In this document: one piece after another, positions 8,671-18,101 of the stretch
How the letters are laid out: each line of letters begins with the position of its first letter
How positions within the stretch are numbered: position 1 is the stretch's first letter
Source of the DNA: Comamonadaceae bacterium
Lineage (GTDB): Bacteria; Pseudomonadota; Gammaproteobacteria; Burkholderiales; Burkholderiaceae_C
Assembly (NCBI GenBank): GCA_947445115.1
Contig: CANFCG010000007.1
Span: forward strand, 1 to 64,000
DNA length: 64,000 bases
Reading direction: 5' to 3'
The notes under the pieces: generated by a model
Told to the model about the DNA's origin: nothing
Databases searched by the model: none
Seen by the model: only the letters and a program-made list of their open reading frames with translations
Made by a program: the position numbers and the translations under genes

Positions 8671-9753
8671 TTACTTTTTAGATGTGGCTGCCAAAACCTT
8701 CGCCAACTCAGCCTTCCACCATTTGGCTTGCCCCGTTGTGCCATGTCCGGCCGTATCTGCGCTTGCAGGCACTAAGTAGTAATTGCCATTTTTAACGCGT
8801 TTGATTTCGCGTTCCATCACGCCCAGTTCTGGTGGGTTGCGTTCGTCGTCCGCAGAGTTGATGGCGAGCAGTGTGGCCGTAATTTTTTCTAATCCAGCAC
8901 TTGGGTTGTAGTCACCAGACGATTCCCACTGGTACAGGTAGTCGTTAGCATCGCCGGTGAGCTTAGCATTCAGGCGTGAATCCACAATCGCATCGGCTTT
9001 AGCTCTTGTGGGCGCGGCTTTGTACGTGGCCTGCGTGCCGCCGTTGGTCGCTATGTTGAAGAAGGTGCTGGCGAACAGCGCGCTCTTGGGCTGTGCGGTG
9101 TAGTTGCCGTCCATCCACTCGGGGTCGCGCCTGATCGAGTCCACGATCAAGCGGCGCAGCATCCAGTTACGGCTGGACATCTCGGTAGGCAAGCTGGCCA
9201 TGGGCACGGCGATGTCCATGATCGGATATTTTTGCGCCCACATCCACGTCTGCATCCCGCCCATCGAGTTACCAATGACTAAACGCAGCCGGTCGATTTT
9301 GAAATGCTCGCGGACCACGCGGTACTGCGCGTCCACCATGTCGTCGTAGTTGTATTTGGGAAACTTAGCACGTAGCCCATCGGACGGCTTCGTGCTTTTG
9401 CCCGTACCAATCGCGTCGGGCAGGATGATGAAATATTTGGTGGCATCCAGCGGCTGACCCGCGCCAAACAACTCGCCCGCAAACCCTGGGTTGACCATGC
9501 CCACGCCTGAACCTGTTGTGCCATGCAAAACGAGCACAGCGGGATTTTTAGCATCACCCACCGTGGTGAAGTGGATTTTGAGTTCGGGAAAAACTTCGTT
9601 TGTGTGGAATTTGAAGTTTTTGAGAATGGCATCGCCTTCAACAAGAGTGGGGTACTGTGCCATTAGGTTTACAGGTTGGGCCATGACGGCGGAGACAACA
9701 AGCATCAGGCTACAAGCCATGCTGGATATGACCTTAGAGAAATTATTCAGCAT
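8671..9753 (-). CDS. Secreted alpha/beta hydrolase (homoserine O-acetyltransferase-like fold)
   Basis: The 360-residue product has a signal peptide (MLNNFSKVISSMACSLMLVV..., probable cleavage after VMAQ). The alpha/beta-hydrolase core has an oxyanion region VLHGTTGSG, nucleophile elbow GNSMGGMQ, acid in NSADDERN and a C-terminal His in AGHGTTGQ. The layout resembles the MetX (homoserine O-acetyltransferase) family. A cleaved signal makes methionine synthesis unlikely and suggests a periplasmic esterase. The ATG at 9753 has AAAGGTG upstream. It sits between ctaB and sco, where Burkholderiales cox operons usually have no such gene. Confidence 0.8.
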   Translation of the reverse strand: MLNNFSKVISSMACSLMLVVSAVMAQPVNLMAQYPTLVEGDAILKNFKFHTNEVFPELKIHFTTVGDAKNPAVLVLHGTTGSGVGMVNPGFAGELFGAGQPLDATKYFIILPDAIGTGKSTKPSDGLRAKFPKYNYDDMVDAQYRVVREHFKIDRLRLVIGNSMGGMQTWMWAQKYPIMDIAVPMASLPTEMSSRNWMLRRLIVDSIRRDPEWMDGNYTAQPKSALFASTFFNIATNGGTQATYKAAPTRAKADAIVDSRLNAKLTGDANDYLYQWESSGDYNPSAGLEKITATLLAINSADDERNPPELGVMEREIKRVKNGNYYLVPASADTAGHGTTGQAKWWKAELAKVLAATSKK

Positions 9754-9763
9754 GACAACACCT

Positions 9764-10633
9764 TTAAAAAATGTAATGATCAATCAACAGAGCCGCAAAG
9801 AGCACAGACAAATGAATCAGCGAAAACTTAAAGGTTGCACGTGCGAGCGGCTCTGAGTAAGCACGCCACAGCTTAAACCCGTACCAGCAAAATCCTAGGC
9901 TCAAAATCACAGCCGCGACAAGATAGAGCCAGCCGCTCATGCCAATCACAAACGGGAGCAAGCACGCGGCAAAGAGCACAAAGGTATAGAGCAAGATGTG
10001 CAAGCGCGTGAACGCGTTGCCGTGCGTGACGGGCAGCATCGGCAGCCCCGCCTTGGCGTACTCTTCTACGCGGTATAGCGCCAGCGCCCAAAAATGCGGC
10101 GGCGTCCACAAAAAGATGATGAGGAACAGGACGATAGCTTCGGGCCCCACGTTATCGGCCATTGCCGCCCAGCCCAACACAGGCGGCATCGCGCCTGATG
10201 CGCCACCAATGACGATGTTTTGCGGCGTCGCAGGCTTGAGAATAACGGTGTAGACGATGGCGTAACCCACAAAGGTCGCCAGCGTCAGCCACATCGTGAG
10301 CACATTCGCTTGCCACAAGAGCACCCCGCAGCCCACGCTGCATAAGGCCGCCGAGAAGATAAGCGTTTGCGTTTGCGTAATTTCGCCACTCGCGGTAGGG
10401 CGCCACGCGGTGCGTTGCATACGCGCGTCCAGCTTAGCCTCGACGATACAGTTAAACGCTGCCGCCGCGCCCGAGACCATCCAAATACCAAAGCACGACC
10501 ATGCCATCTTAATCCACTGATCAACGCTTGGCAGACCTGGCACAGCAAGCAGCATACCAACGAACGCGCAAAACACGATGAGCTGAATCACGCGCGGCTT
10601 CATCAAGGCGTAAAACTGTTGGAAAGAATTCAT
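9764..10633 (-). CDS. ctaB: Protoheme IX farnesyltransferase
   Basis: This inner-membrane UbiA-family prenyltransferase converts heme B to heme O, the first step to heme A. The 289-residue product has about eight or nine helices and the prenyl-diphosphate motif as [19 protein letters not shown] (the first acidic residue is Glu), plus the second loop near [16 protein letters not shown]. The start at 10633 overlaps the ctaA stop by 4 bp. Confidence 0.92.
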   Translation of the reverse strand: MNSFQQFYALMKPRVIQLIVFCAFVGMLLAVPGLPSVDQWIKMAWSCFGIWMVSGAAAAFNCIVEAKLDARMQRTAWRPTASGEITQTQTLIFSAALCSVGCGVLLWQANVLTMWLTLATFVGYAIVYTVILKPATPQNIVIGGASGAMPPVLGWAAMADNVGPEAIVLFLIIFLWTPPHFWALALYRVEEYAKAGLPMLPVTHGNAFTRLHILLYTFVLFAACLLPFVIGMSGWLYLVAAVILSLGFCWYGFKLWRAYSEPLARATFKFSLIHLSVLFAALLIDHYIF

Positions 10634-11640
10634 AAAACCACCCCTTTGTCGCTTTTCACGAATACCAACCTTGTCAGCACCAGTACCAGCGCTGCTGCGC
10701 CGCCTGTGTGCATCACTGCCGCCAAGAGCGGCCAACCCAGCACCACGTTACTAATGCCGGTGATGATTTGCAGCGTCAAAATAATCATCAGCCATAGCTT
10801 TAATTTGCGCAGCGTTGGATAGCGTTTGAGCTGCATGATGAGCCCTGTAATCGTAACCAGAACGGCGATGGCAAAGATGCGGTGCGTGAGGTGAATGGCG
10901 GTCAGTGCGGAAAAAGAAATCGGTTCGGAAGCAGCGTTGGCGGTAGCACGTCCCAGCGCTCGCCACAGCGTAAATCCTGCGCTCCAGTCTGTGCTTGCCG
11001 CTGGTAACCAAACACCATTTAGGCATGCGGGGAACTCGTTACACGCCAGTACGGCGTAATTGGTACTGACCCATGCGCCAAAAAATATCTGTAACCACAC
11101 TGCAATCAGTCCTGCTGCAAGCCATATACCATATGGCTTAGCTGGCATTTTTTGCGTGGCATTTATGTCTTCTGACTGTGCAACCAATAACGCCAATAAC
11201 ACCATGCCACCCAGCAGATGCAGCGTCACGATAAGCGGAAACAATTTCATAGTGACTGTGAATGCACCAAACGCGCCTTGCAAACACACCCAGAAAAAGG
11301 TGACAACGGACAAAGTCAATTTTTGTTTGAGTTGCACCGCCCAAATGAGGCGCAGCACGATGAGCGCGCCCACAGTTGTCGCGAAATAGCGGTGCAGCAT
11401 TTCAATCCATGCTTTGGTATGCGTGACTGGGCCTGTGGGCATCAGGCTTTGCGCGGCCTCGATATGGACAGACGCGCCCATCGGTGTCACGTTGGCGTAA
11501 CAGCCAGGCCAATCGGGGCACCCCAGGCCAGAGTCGGTGAGACGAGTGAACGCACCGAACACAATCAAATCGAACGTGAGGAAGACGAGCAAGAGCGTGA
11601 GCTTGTGTAGCGCCGCTGGCGTGGGTTTCAACCAACTCAT
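10630..11640 (-). CDS. ctaA: Heme A synthase (COX15/CtaA)
   Basis: CtaA oxidises heme O to heme A for the aa3 oxidase. The 336-residue integral membrane protein has eight predicted helices in two similar halves. It shows [20 protein letters not shown] near residues 30-48 and His residues in EMLHRYFAT and [10 protein letters not shown] that fit heme ligands. It overlaps ctaB downstream and the SCO-like gene upstream, each by 4 bp. Confidence 0.93.
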   Translation of the reverse strand: MSWLKPTPAALHKLTLLLVFLTFDLIVFGAFTRLTDSGLGCPDWPGCYANVTPMGASVHIEAAQSLMPTGPVTHTKAWIEMLHRYFATTVGALIVLRLIWAVQLKQKLTLSVVTFFWVCLQGAFGAFTVTMKLFPLIVTLHLLGGMVLLALLVAQSEDINATQKMPAKPYGIWLAAGLIAVWLQIFFGAWVSTNYAVLACNEFPACLNGVWLPAASTDWSAGFTLWRALGRATANAASEPISFSALTAIHLTHRIFAIAVLVTITGLIMQLKRYPTLRKLKLWLMIILTLQIITGISNVVLGWPLLAAVMHTGGAAALVLVLTRLVFVKSDKGVVL

Positions 11641-12365
11641 GGCGCGGCTTTCAATGGTGATGCAAGCTTGACGTTATCCCTCCCAGGCGTATCCCAAAAG
11701 CTGGACGCGCGCAATAAACGGTTGATATCTGCTTTGGCTTTGGCGGCTTGCTCAATCGTCATGTTCTCAGGGAAGCGCATCATGTAGTTGCCCTGTGGAT
11801 CAATCAAGTAGAGGCTTGATTCGCCGCCTTGCAGCCACGCGCTCAATTCGAGCTCTTTGATTCGTAATGCTTGAAAGCCTTGCGCGTGTATTGCTGGATC
11901 GGTCAAGCGCTTGAGCAGCTCGGGCGCTAGCGGGGCATCGTCTGAAATCAGCCAAACCCAATCGAGCCGATCTTTTTCTTTGCCCAGCGTCTCCCGCAGT
12001 TGCCGCTGCATGTAGAGGTGATCTGTGCAGAGTTTGGCACACACACCGCCCGAGACGCTGACCAGCAACCACTGCCCGCGTAAGGATGCAAGCGAGGTCG
12101 CCTTGCCATCCAGCGTCGTGGCGGCTAGATTGGGCATCGGGCGCTGCGGCTGCACGAGTTCGCCAAAACTTTTAACATTCAGTAACTCGGCGTGCGTAGG
12201 GCGAATCACGTAATAGGTGAGGTAGGACGCGATGACCGGCGCTGCGCAAATCAGCAACACGGCAAGCATTTTTAATCGCCCTGTGCTGGTGCGACTAGTG
12301 TCCAAAGCAGACGCGCCCGTTGCCGGCATTTTGTGGACGGTTAAATCGAGTGGTGAATCGTTCAT
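11637..12365 (-). CDS. SCO-like membrane-anchored thioredoxin-fold protein
   Basis: One membrane helix (about residues 32-54) precedes a thioredoxin-like domain. GGVCAKLC (Cys109, Cys113) has the same CxxxC spacing as SCO, but the DH ligand that SCO carries before its YVFD strand is replaced by GGESSLYLIDPQGNY. It may therefore reduce or deliver copper differently, perhaps as a thiol reductase for CuA. Genes of this kind occupy the same spot between surf1 and ctaA in many Burkholderiales and are annotated as hypothetical. 242 residues; 1 bp from surf1, 4 bp overlap with ctaA. Confidence 0.75.
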   Translation of the reverse strand: MNDSPLDLTVHKMPATGASALDTSRTSTGRLKMLAVLLICAAPVIASYLTYYVIRPTHAELLNVKSFGELVQPQRPMPNLAATTLDGKATSLASLRGQWLLVSVSGGVCAKLCTDHLYMQRQLRETLGKEKDRLDWVWLISDDAPLAPELLKRLTDPAIHAQGFQALRIKELELSAWLQGGESSLYLIDPQGNYMMRFPENMTIEQAAKAKADINRLLRASSFWDTPGRDNVKLASPLKAAP

Positions 12366-12366
12366 A

Positions 12367-13041
12367 TTAGTTTTTTAATTTCGGTTTAATCCATTGAAAC
12401 CAGAGATAGAGCCCCAGAACGGTAGCGCACATGGCAAACCACTGGAAGGCGTAGCCATAGTGTTTTTCGACGCCACTGGCGGGCTCGTACCAGTTGCGTA
12501 CAAGTCCTTCGCTGGCGCCACCTACTTGCTGTACCATGCCCTTGTAAGCCTTGTTTGGAAGGGCTTTGCCAAGAGTGGTCAAATCAATCGACGCGACGAT
12601 AGGGTGCTCGCTTGCAGCCTCTTTGCCAAAGACAGCTGGCGGCGTGGGGTCAGGCATGTGGCGTGCGTCAATCGTCACGGTACCTGCGGGTGTGTCGATA
12701 AGTGCCAGATTTTTTCTATTCATAAAGTCGCGAGGAATCCAGCCGCGCTCCACCAAGACGTACTCGTGACTCGATGTCAAGAGCGGTGTGACCACAAAGA
12801 AGCCTTGTTTGGCGTTCATCTGTCGGTTGTCCACATAAAGTGTCTGGGGTGCGTTCCATTGGCCGCTAAGCCTTATGGGCTGTGCGTTGTGACGCTCTTG
12901 ACTCCATTTTTCTTTTTGCGCTGCACGGTCTAATTGCCACCATCCCAACGAAAAAGTCAGTCCCATCAGCAGCAATGCAGATAATGTGACTATCCAAAAT
13001 CGGAAGTCATCACTTAATCTATTCGGGAAGTTATTTGACAT
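12367..13041 (-). CDS. SURF1-family cytochrome oxidase assembly protein
   Basis: SURF1 (Shy1) helps place heme A into oxidase subunit I. It has 224 residues with a helix at each end: FWIVTLSALLLMGLTFSLGWWQLDRA contains the family WQL-R motif, and the C-terminal helix begins YGYAFQWFAM, also typical. VERGWIPRDF is in the middle. The ATG (13041-13039) shares the tetramer CATG with the start of the DUF2909 gene on the other strand. No ribosome site is obvious, so a later start cannot be excluded. Confidence 0.9.
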   Translation of the reverse strand: MSNNFPNRLSDDFRFWIVTLSALLLMGLTFSLGWWQLDRAAQKEKWSQERHNAQPIRLSGQWNAPQTLYVDNRQMNAKQGFFVVTPLLTSSHEYVLVERGWIPRDFMNRKNLALIDTPAGTVTIDARHMPDPTPPAVFGKEAASEHPIVASIDLTTLGKALPNKAYKGMVQQVGGASEGLVRNWYEPASGVEKHYGYAFQWFAMCATVLGLYLWFQWIKPKLKN

Positions 13042-13279
13042 GGGTTATTTCATCACTTTATTTTTACTTTTGATTATCGCAAGCCTTGCGTCGGCGGGCT
13101 TTTTTATGCTTCGCCGCAAAGATCCCACTCTCCATGACGAGCAAAAAAAATCAGCGCCAAACCAAGGAATGGTTCGTGCGCTGACGATTCGGATTGGCCT
13201 ATCGGTGGTGCTGTTCATCAGCGTCCTGATTGCTTGGCAACTGGGGCTAATTCAGCCCACGGGATTGCCAATCAAATAA
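13040..13279 (+). CDS. DUF2909-type twin transmembrane protein
   Basis: This 79-residue protein has two membrane helices (about residues 3-22 and 50-70) joined by a short polar loop (RRKDPTLHDEQKK). It matches the small DUF2909 proteins that lie between surf1 and coxC in Burkholderiales and that probably support oxidase assembly. It is encoded against the direction of the operon. The ATG at 13040 has GGGAAG about 11 bases upstream, inside the surf1 coding region. Confidence 0.8.
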   Translation: MGYFITLFLLLIIASLASAGFFMLRRKDPTLHDEQKKSAPNQGMVRALTIRIGLSVVLFISVLIAWQLGLIQPTGLPIK

Positions 13280-13306
13280 ACGCCAAGCCTACCTAAGCCC
13301 TGAGCT

Positions 13307-14269
13307 TTACAACCAATAAACAAGGATGTAGAGACCGAGCCACACCACGTCCACAAAGTGCCAGTACCAAGCAGCGCCTTCAAAGCCGAAATGCTTGTCG
13401 GCACTGAAGTGGCCTTTTTGCAGGCGCAGGGTGATGAACAAGAGCATCAGCATGCCAATGAACACGTGGAAACCGTGAAAGCCTGTGAGCATAAAAAAGG
13501 TCGAACCATAGGCGCCTGATGCCATCGTGAGATTCATCTCGTGGTACGCGTGGTAATACTCGTAGCCTTGCACAAAGAGGAACAACAAACCAAGCGCGAC
13601 GGTCACCCACATGAATTTAATCGTTTTAACGCGATCACCAACGATGAGTGCGTGATGCGCAATCGTCAGCGTCACGCCAGAAGTTAGTAAAAGAGCCGTA
13701 TTCACTGTTGGTAATGAGTGGCTGATGTAGCCCCACATGCCGGCAATCCACGACGCCTTCCACACGGCATCACTAGCTGCACCCACGGGCTTCATGGTTT
13801 CAAATGCTTCGATGATGCCCGCAGGCGACACGGTTGCACCATGCTGCATGCTTGGCCACACGCCTTTAAAGCCTTCCCATAAAAGGGCATTTTCAGTATT
13901 GGCGAGCATCGGCACCGAGTGCACGCGCATCCACCACAGCGCAGTAAAAAATGCGCCAAAGAACATCACTTCGGAGAAGATGAACCAGCTCATACTCCAG
14001 CGAAAAGAGAGGTCGATTTTGTAGCCATATTTGCCGCCCACGCTCTCACGAATGGCATCACCAAACCATTGGAACAGCACATAAAAAAGCCCAAGCAATC
14101 CTGCAAAGAGCGACCATTTGCCCCATGACACACCGTTTACCCATTGGCCTGCGCCAAAGATGACCCAAAATAGCGCAAACGCGGCCATAGCGGGATGGCG
14201 CGAGGGCTCGGGCACAAAGTAATATGGGGTTGCCGTGTTGGCATGTGTGTCGTGACTTGCTGCACTCAT
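13307..14269 (-). CDS. coxC: Cytochrome c oxidase subunit III
   Basis: This inner-membrane oxidase subunit has seven helices and 320 residues. Family stretches include WFIFSEVMFFGAFF, LTIAHHALIVGD, YEYYHAYHEMNLTM, FFMLTGFHGFHVFIG and the C-terminal WYWHFVDVVWLGLY. The start has GGAG 6-9 bases upstream (AGCGGAGAAAACT). It lies between DUF2970 and the surf1 block in the usual place. Confidence 0.95.
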   Translation of the reverse strand: MSAASHDTHANTATPYYFVPEPSRHPAMAAFALFWVIFGAGQWVNGVSWGKWSLFAGLLGLFYVLFQWFGDAIRESVGGKYGYKIDLSFRWSMSWFIFSEVMFFGAFFTALWWMRVHSVPMLANTENALLWEGFKGVWPSMQHGATVSPAGIIEAFETMKPVGAASDAVWKASWIAGMWGYISHSLPTVNTALLLTSGVTLTIAHHALIVGDRVKTIKFMWVTVALGLLFLFVQGYEYYHAYHEMNLTMASGAYGSTFFMLTGFHGFHVFIGMLMLLFITLRLQKGHFSADKHFGFEGAAWYWHFVDVVWLGLYILVYWL

Positions 14270-14305
14270 AGTTTTCTCCGCTTATCAATCTATCAAAAAA
14301 ATCAA

Positions 14306-14500
14306 TTAAATCTTGACCATATATTGCACCAGCAATATCAGGCTAAACACAAATAAAAAACACAAACCAATTCCCACTCCAATGAGGTGGAACGGCGTAA
14401 TCGCCGCCATGTCTTCCGCGAACCCTGCGCCCTTGCGAATACCAAGGAACGACCAAAGCACAGCTCTGATGGTCTTCAAAAATTTAAAGAGCGCCTTCAT
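14306..14500 (-). CDS. DUF2970 small membrane protein
   Basis: This 64-residue protein has an amphipathic N-terminus (SFLGIRKGAGFAEDM) and one C-terminal membrane helix (about residues 38-60). It matches the DUF2970 pattern found between ctaG and coxC in betaproteobacteria. Its function is unknown; an oxidase accessory role is inferred from position. It overlaps the ctaG stop by 4 bp. Confidence 0.85.
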   Translation of the reverse strand: MKALFKFLKTIRAVLWSFLGIRKGAGFAEDMAAITPFHLIGVGIGLCFLFVFSLILLVQYMVKI

Positions 14501-15111
14501 ACTTTGCTCGCACTCACAGTAACAGCCATACTCTTGCCCGGAACTTCAAAGAAGGTGTACGACAAGGTGATCGTAGTCACGTCTTTCGACAACTTAGGAT
14601 CAATCACAAACGCCACTGGCCATGATTTTTTTTCGCCAGCATCTAAGGTGTATTGCTGAAAGCAAAAGCACTCTACCTTGTTGAAATACGGCATCGCTTG
14701 CTGCGGTGCATAGCTAGGAATGGCCTGCGCCGCCATACGGCGATTTTGCGTGTTTTGAAACTCATAGACCACCGTTGTCAACTCGCCAGGATGGACTTGC
14801 AACGAACGAACTGCAGGTTTGAAATCCCAAATGCCGCCTTGCGTACCCAGCCCGCCTGTTTTATTGTTGGCGCCGGTACCTCTGGTGTTGGCATCAAACT
14901 CAACCGTAATCAAACGCGTTTTATCGATTTGCGTATTGCTGGGCACCACCGCTTTTTGACCCGGGATTTCCAACTCGGTCAGCGCTAAAACATTGATGCC
15001 CGTCGCTTCGCAAATCGCGTAATAAAGCGGCACCAGCGCATAACCGAAGCCAAACATGGCAACCACGATGACGCAAAGTTTAGTGTGCAGCTTCATCGAG
15101 GGCAATTTCAT
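14497..15111 (-). CDS. ctaG: Cytochrome c oxidase assembly protein CtaG/Cox11
   Basis: Cox11 delivers copper to the CuB site of subunit I. The 204-residue product has a single N-terminal helix (CVIVVAMFGFGYALVPLYYAICEATGIN) and a periplasmic Ig-like domain. The copper Cys pair is in VECFCFQQYTL, with the family EKKSWPVAFVIDP beyond it. Gene order coxA, small protein, ctaG, DUF2970, coxC is the Burkholderiales norm. Confidence 0.94.
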   Translation of the reverse strand: MKLPSMKLHTKLCVIVVAMFGFGYALVPLYYAICEATGINVLALTELEIPGQKAVVPSNTQIDKTRLITVEFDANTRGTGANNKTGGLGTQGGIWDFKPAVRSLQVHPGELTTVVYEFQNTQNRRMAAQAIPSYAPQQAMPYFNKVECFCFQQYTLDAGEKKSWPVAFVIDPKLSKDVTTITLSYTFFEVPGKSMAVTVSASKV

Positions 15112-15221
15112 TTCCCAAGCACCGCCATTTTGAACACAAAGCCAAGCGCAAACACAAGCGCTACCGAGGCCAAAATTAGGCCTAGGCGAACGTTCTTTTT
15201 AGCTTGCTCTTGTTTAGTCAT
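15108..15221 (-). CDS. Cytochrome oxidase small assembly protein (37 aa)
   Basis: This very short gene has a 37-residue product (MTKQEQAKKNVRLGLILAS..., ending FKMAVLGK): a basic N-terminus and one membrane helix. Its stop overlaps the ctaG start by 4 bp. Tiny proteins of this form are conserved between coxA and ctaG in Burkholderiales. Reading frame and position support it as a real gene. Confidence 0.78.
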   Translation of the reverse strand: MTKQEQAKKNVRLGLILASVALVFALGFVFKMAVLGK

Positions 15222-15243
15222 GTGATCGGCTCTTGTTAGGCAA

Positions 15244-16878
15244 TTAGCCAATCACCTTGGTCGCAGTCGCGTCCAACTTAGGCGGTGTTTCAAAGGTATG
15301 GAACGGTGCTGGAGACGGCACTTCCCACTCAAGGCCTTCAGCTGCTTCCCATGGGCGCTGCGGGGCTTTCTCGCCCTTACCGCGCATCATTGGCAACACC
15401 ACGAAGAAGAAGAAGTAAACCTGCGCCAAACCGAAGCCAAAAGCGCCCACAGTCGCCCACTGGTTGAAATCGGTGAACTGCGCAGGGTAGTCCGCGTAAC
15501 GACGCGGCATACCTGCCAAGCCCAAGAAGTGCATCGGGAAGAAGGTGACGTTGAAGAAAATCAAAGACATCCAAAAGTGAATCTTTCCGCGTGTTTCGTT
15601 GTACATCACGCCCGTCCACTTAGGCGACCAGTAGTAAAAACCAGCAAACATGCCGTAGAGCGAACCCGCCACCAGCACGTAGTGGAAATGCGCCACCACG
15701 TAGTAGGTGTCTTGCATTTGCAAGTCAATCGGCGCGAGCGACAGAATCAAACCCGTAAAGCCACCAATGGTGAACACGAAGATGAAGCCCACTGCAAACA
15801 GCATCGGGGTTTCAAACGTCATGGAGCCCTTCCACATCGTGGCGACCCAGTTAAACACTTTCACGCCCGTCGGCACAGAAATCAGCATCGTTGCGTACAT
15901 GAAGAACAGCTGACCCGTGACTGGCATGCCCGTCGTGTACATGTGGTGCGCCCACACGATGAAAGACAAAATCGCAATCGACGAAGTCGCGTACACCATT
16001 GAGGCGTAACCGAATAACTTCTTGCGTGCAAAGGTGGGAACCACATGGCTGATGATGCCGAAGGCTGGCAAGATCATGATGTACACCTCGGGGTGACCGA
16101 AGAACCAGAAGATGTGTTGGTACATCACTGGGTCGCCGCCGCCAGCTGGGTTAAAGAAGGTCGTGCCGAAATGGCGATCGGTCAGCGTCATGGTAATCGC
16201 GCCAGCCAGCACAGGCATCACAGCAATCAGCAAATAAGCGGTAATGAGCCACGTCCACACGAACATTGGCATTTTCATCATCGTCATGCCAGGGGCGCGC
16301 ATGTTCAAAATCGTGACCACGATGTTGATCGAGCCCATGATGGACGAGGCGCCCAGCACGTGCATGGCAAAAATACCCGCATCCATGGAAGGACCCATTT
16401 GTAGAGTCAGCGGCGCGTAGAGCGTCCAACCTGCAGCAGGTGCGCCGCCAGGCATAAAGAAGCTCATCACCAGCGTGACAGCCGCAGGAATCATTAGCCA
16501 AAAGCTAAAGTTATTCATGCGCGCAAACGCCATATCGGCCGCGCCGATTTGCAGTGGAATCATCCAGTTGGCAAAGCCCACAAAGGCCGGCATGATCGCG
16601 CCAAACACCATGATGAGACCATGCATGGTGGTGAACTGGTTAAACAGCTCAGGATTCACAAACTGCAAACCAGGCTGGAAAAGCTCCAAACGAATCAAAA
16701 GCGCCAATACACCACCAATCATCAACATGGTGAAGGCGAACAAGAGGTACAGCGTACCGATGTCTTTATGGTTGGTCGCGTAGACCCAACGGCGCCAGCC
16801 TTCTGGTTTGTGGTCGTGATGGTCGTCGTGACCGTGTGAATCGTGGCCTACGTGTGCCATATCGTGTGATGTGCTCAT
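15244..16878 (-). CDS. coxA: Cytochrome c oxidase subunit I
   Basis: This is the catalytic subunit with heme a, heme a3 and CuB: 544 residues, 12 helices. The cross-linked His-Tyr is in FWFFGHPEVYIMIL, the CuB His pair is in WAHHMYTTGM and the heme ligands are in DTYYVVAHFHYVL. The low-spin heme His is in FTTMHGLIMVF. A His-rich N-terminus (SHDMAHVGHDSHGHDDHHDH) may bind metal. GAGAA precedes the ATG. Confidence 0.97.
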   Translation of the reverse strand: MSTSHDMAHVGHDSHGHDDHHDHKPEGWRRWVYATNHKDIGTLYLLFAFTMLMIGGVLALLIRLELFQPGLQFVNPELFNQFTTMHGLIMVFGAIMPAFVGFANWMIPLQIGAADMAFARMNNFSFWLMIPAAVTLVMSFFMPGGAPAAGWTLYAPLTLQMGPSMDAGIFAMHVLGASSIMGSINIVVTILNMRAPGMTMMKMPMFVWTWLITAYLLIAVMPVLAGAITMTLTDRHFGTTFFNPAGGGDPVMYQHIFWFFGHPEVYIMILPAFGIISHVVPTFARKKLFGYASMVYATSSIAILSFIVWAHHMYTTGMPVTGQLFFMYATMLISVPTGVKVFNWVATMWKGSMTFETPMLFAVGFIFVFTIGGFTGLILSLAPIDLQMQDTYYVVAHFHYVLVAGSLYGMFAGFYYWSPKWTGVMYNETRGKIHFWMSLIFFNVTFFPMHFLGLAGMPRRYADYPAQFTDFNQWATVGAFGFGLAQVYFFFFVVLPMMRGKGEKAPQRPWEAAEGLEWEVPSPAPFHTFETPPKLDATATKVIG

Positions 16879-16904
16879 AAAGTATTTCTCGCTTCTATCT
16901 TGGC

Positions 16905-18071
16905 TTATTTACGTGCGGCAAACACTTCGGATGGCTGAACCAGCTGACCCGTTTTGTTTGACCAGTTGTTTTTTGTGTAGGTGATGACAGAGGCAATATC
17001 CGTATCCGACAACGCCTTCCACGATGGCATCGCGCCATTATTTTGACCATTGAGTAAAACTTTAATTTGTTTAGCTTTATCAGCATCTAGCACCACGGCC
17101 GCGCCGTCGAGTGGCTTGATCGGGCCTGCGCCCTTGCCATTGGCTTGGTGGCATGCCGAGCAATTACTGGCGTAGACCTTCTCACCGCGCTTCATGATGT
17201 CGTCCATCGTCCACACTTTGGTAGGGTCATCCAACTTGGATGTGGCTAGCTTTTGCTGCGCCGCTACCCACAAGGTGTAGTCGGCAGCGCTCACCACTCG
17301 CACTTCAATCGGCATGTAAGCGTGCTCTTTGCCGCACAACTCTTGGCACTGACCGTGATAGACCCCGATGACATCGGTTTTAAACCACGTGTCACGCACA
17401 AAGCCTGGAATCGCATCTTGCTTGATGCCAAAAGAAGGAATGGCGAAGGCATGAATCACATCGGTTGCCGTGGTGATAATGCGGATTTTTTTACCCACAG
17501 GCACGACCATAGGGTTGTCCACCTTAAAGAGGTAATCATCTGGAATGACGGTGCCTTTTGGAATGCCAGACTCCGACATCGCGCGCTGAGCGCTATCCAG
17601 AGTCGAGATAAACCCGATGCCCTCGCCTTCACCCTTGATGTAGTCATAGCCCCATTTCCACTGGTAACCCGTGGCTTTAATGGTCAGGTCGGCATTCGTG
17701 GTGTCTTTGGAGTACACCAAGGTTTTGGTGGCCGCCAAGCCCATCGCAATCACGATCACAAATGGAACAATCGTCCAAATAATTTCAACCGTGACTGACT
17801 CGTGGAAATTTGCCGCCTTATGGCCGAGTGATTTGCGGTGTCTCAAGATGGAGTAGAACATGACGCCAAAAACTGCCAAGAAAATGACAATGCAAGCGAT
17901 CATCATGCCGTTGTGCAGCACGTGCTGATCCACGGCGAGCTGCGTCACGGGCGGATGAAAATTAAGCTGATTCACCGCAGGCCCGCCAGGCAAATCGTTA
18001 ACAGCGTAAGCGCTAGTCGCCAGAAGCGTACTGAGTAGGTAGAGGAAATTCTTCATCGATAAATTCTTCAT
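16905..18071 (-). CDS. coxB: Cytochrome c oxidase subunit II with fused cytochrome c domain
   Basis: The 388-residue product has a signal peptide, two membrane helices (about residues 55-110), a cupredoxin domain with the CuA site (HGQCQELCGKEHAYM, plus the upstream His of VIHAFAIPS), and a C-terminal class I cytochrome c domain (CSACHQ, axial Met in GAMPSWKALS). The fusion makes this a caa3-type oxidase. The start is uncertain: ATGs at 18071 and 18056 sit in a short tandem repeat, and a TTG at 18083 is also in frame. Confidence 0.94.
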   Translation of the reverse strand: MKNLSMKNFLYLLSTLLATSAYAVNDLPGGPAVNQLNFHPPVTQLAVDQHVLHNGMMIACIVIFLAVFGVMFYSILRHRKSLGHKAANFHESVTVEIIWTIVPFVIVIAMGLAATKTLVYSKDTTNADLTIKATGYQWKWGYDYIKGEGEGIGFISTLDSAQRAMSESGIPKGTVIPDDYLFKVDNPMVVPVGKKIRIITTATDVIHAFAIPSFGIKQDAIPGFVRDTWFKTDVIGVYHGQCQELCGKEHAYMPIEVRVVSAADYTLWVAAQQKLATSKLDDPTKVWTMDDIMKRGEKVYASNCSACHQANGKGAGPIKPLDGAAVVLDADKAKQIKVLLNGQNNGAMPSWKALSDTDIASVITYTKNNWSNKTGQLVQPSEVFAARK

Positions 18072-18101
18072 AATTTTTAGCAACCTAGGATTTTAGCGGG
18101 T

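Noticed and set aside
15298-16002. 234-codon open frame on the plus strand opposite coxA
   Set aside because: It is antisense to a highly conserved gene, His/Arg-rich, and lacks a ribosome site or recognisable domain; a shadow of coxA codon use.
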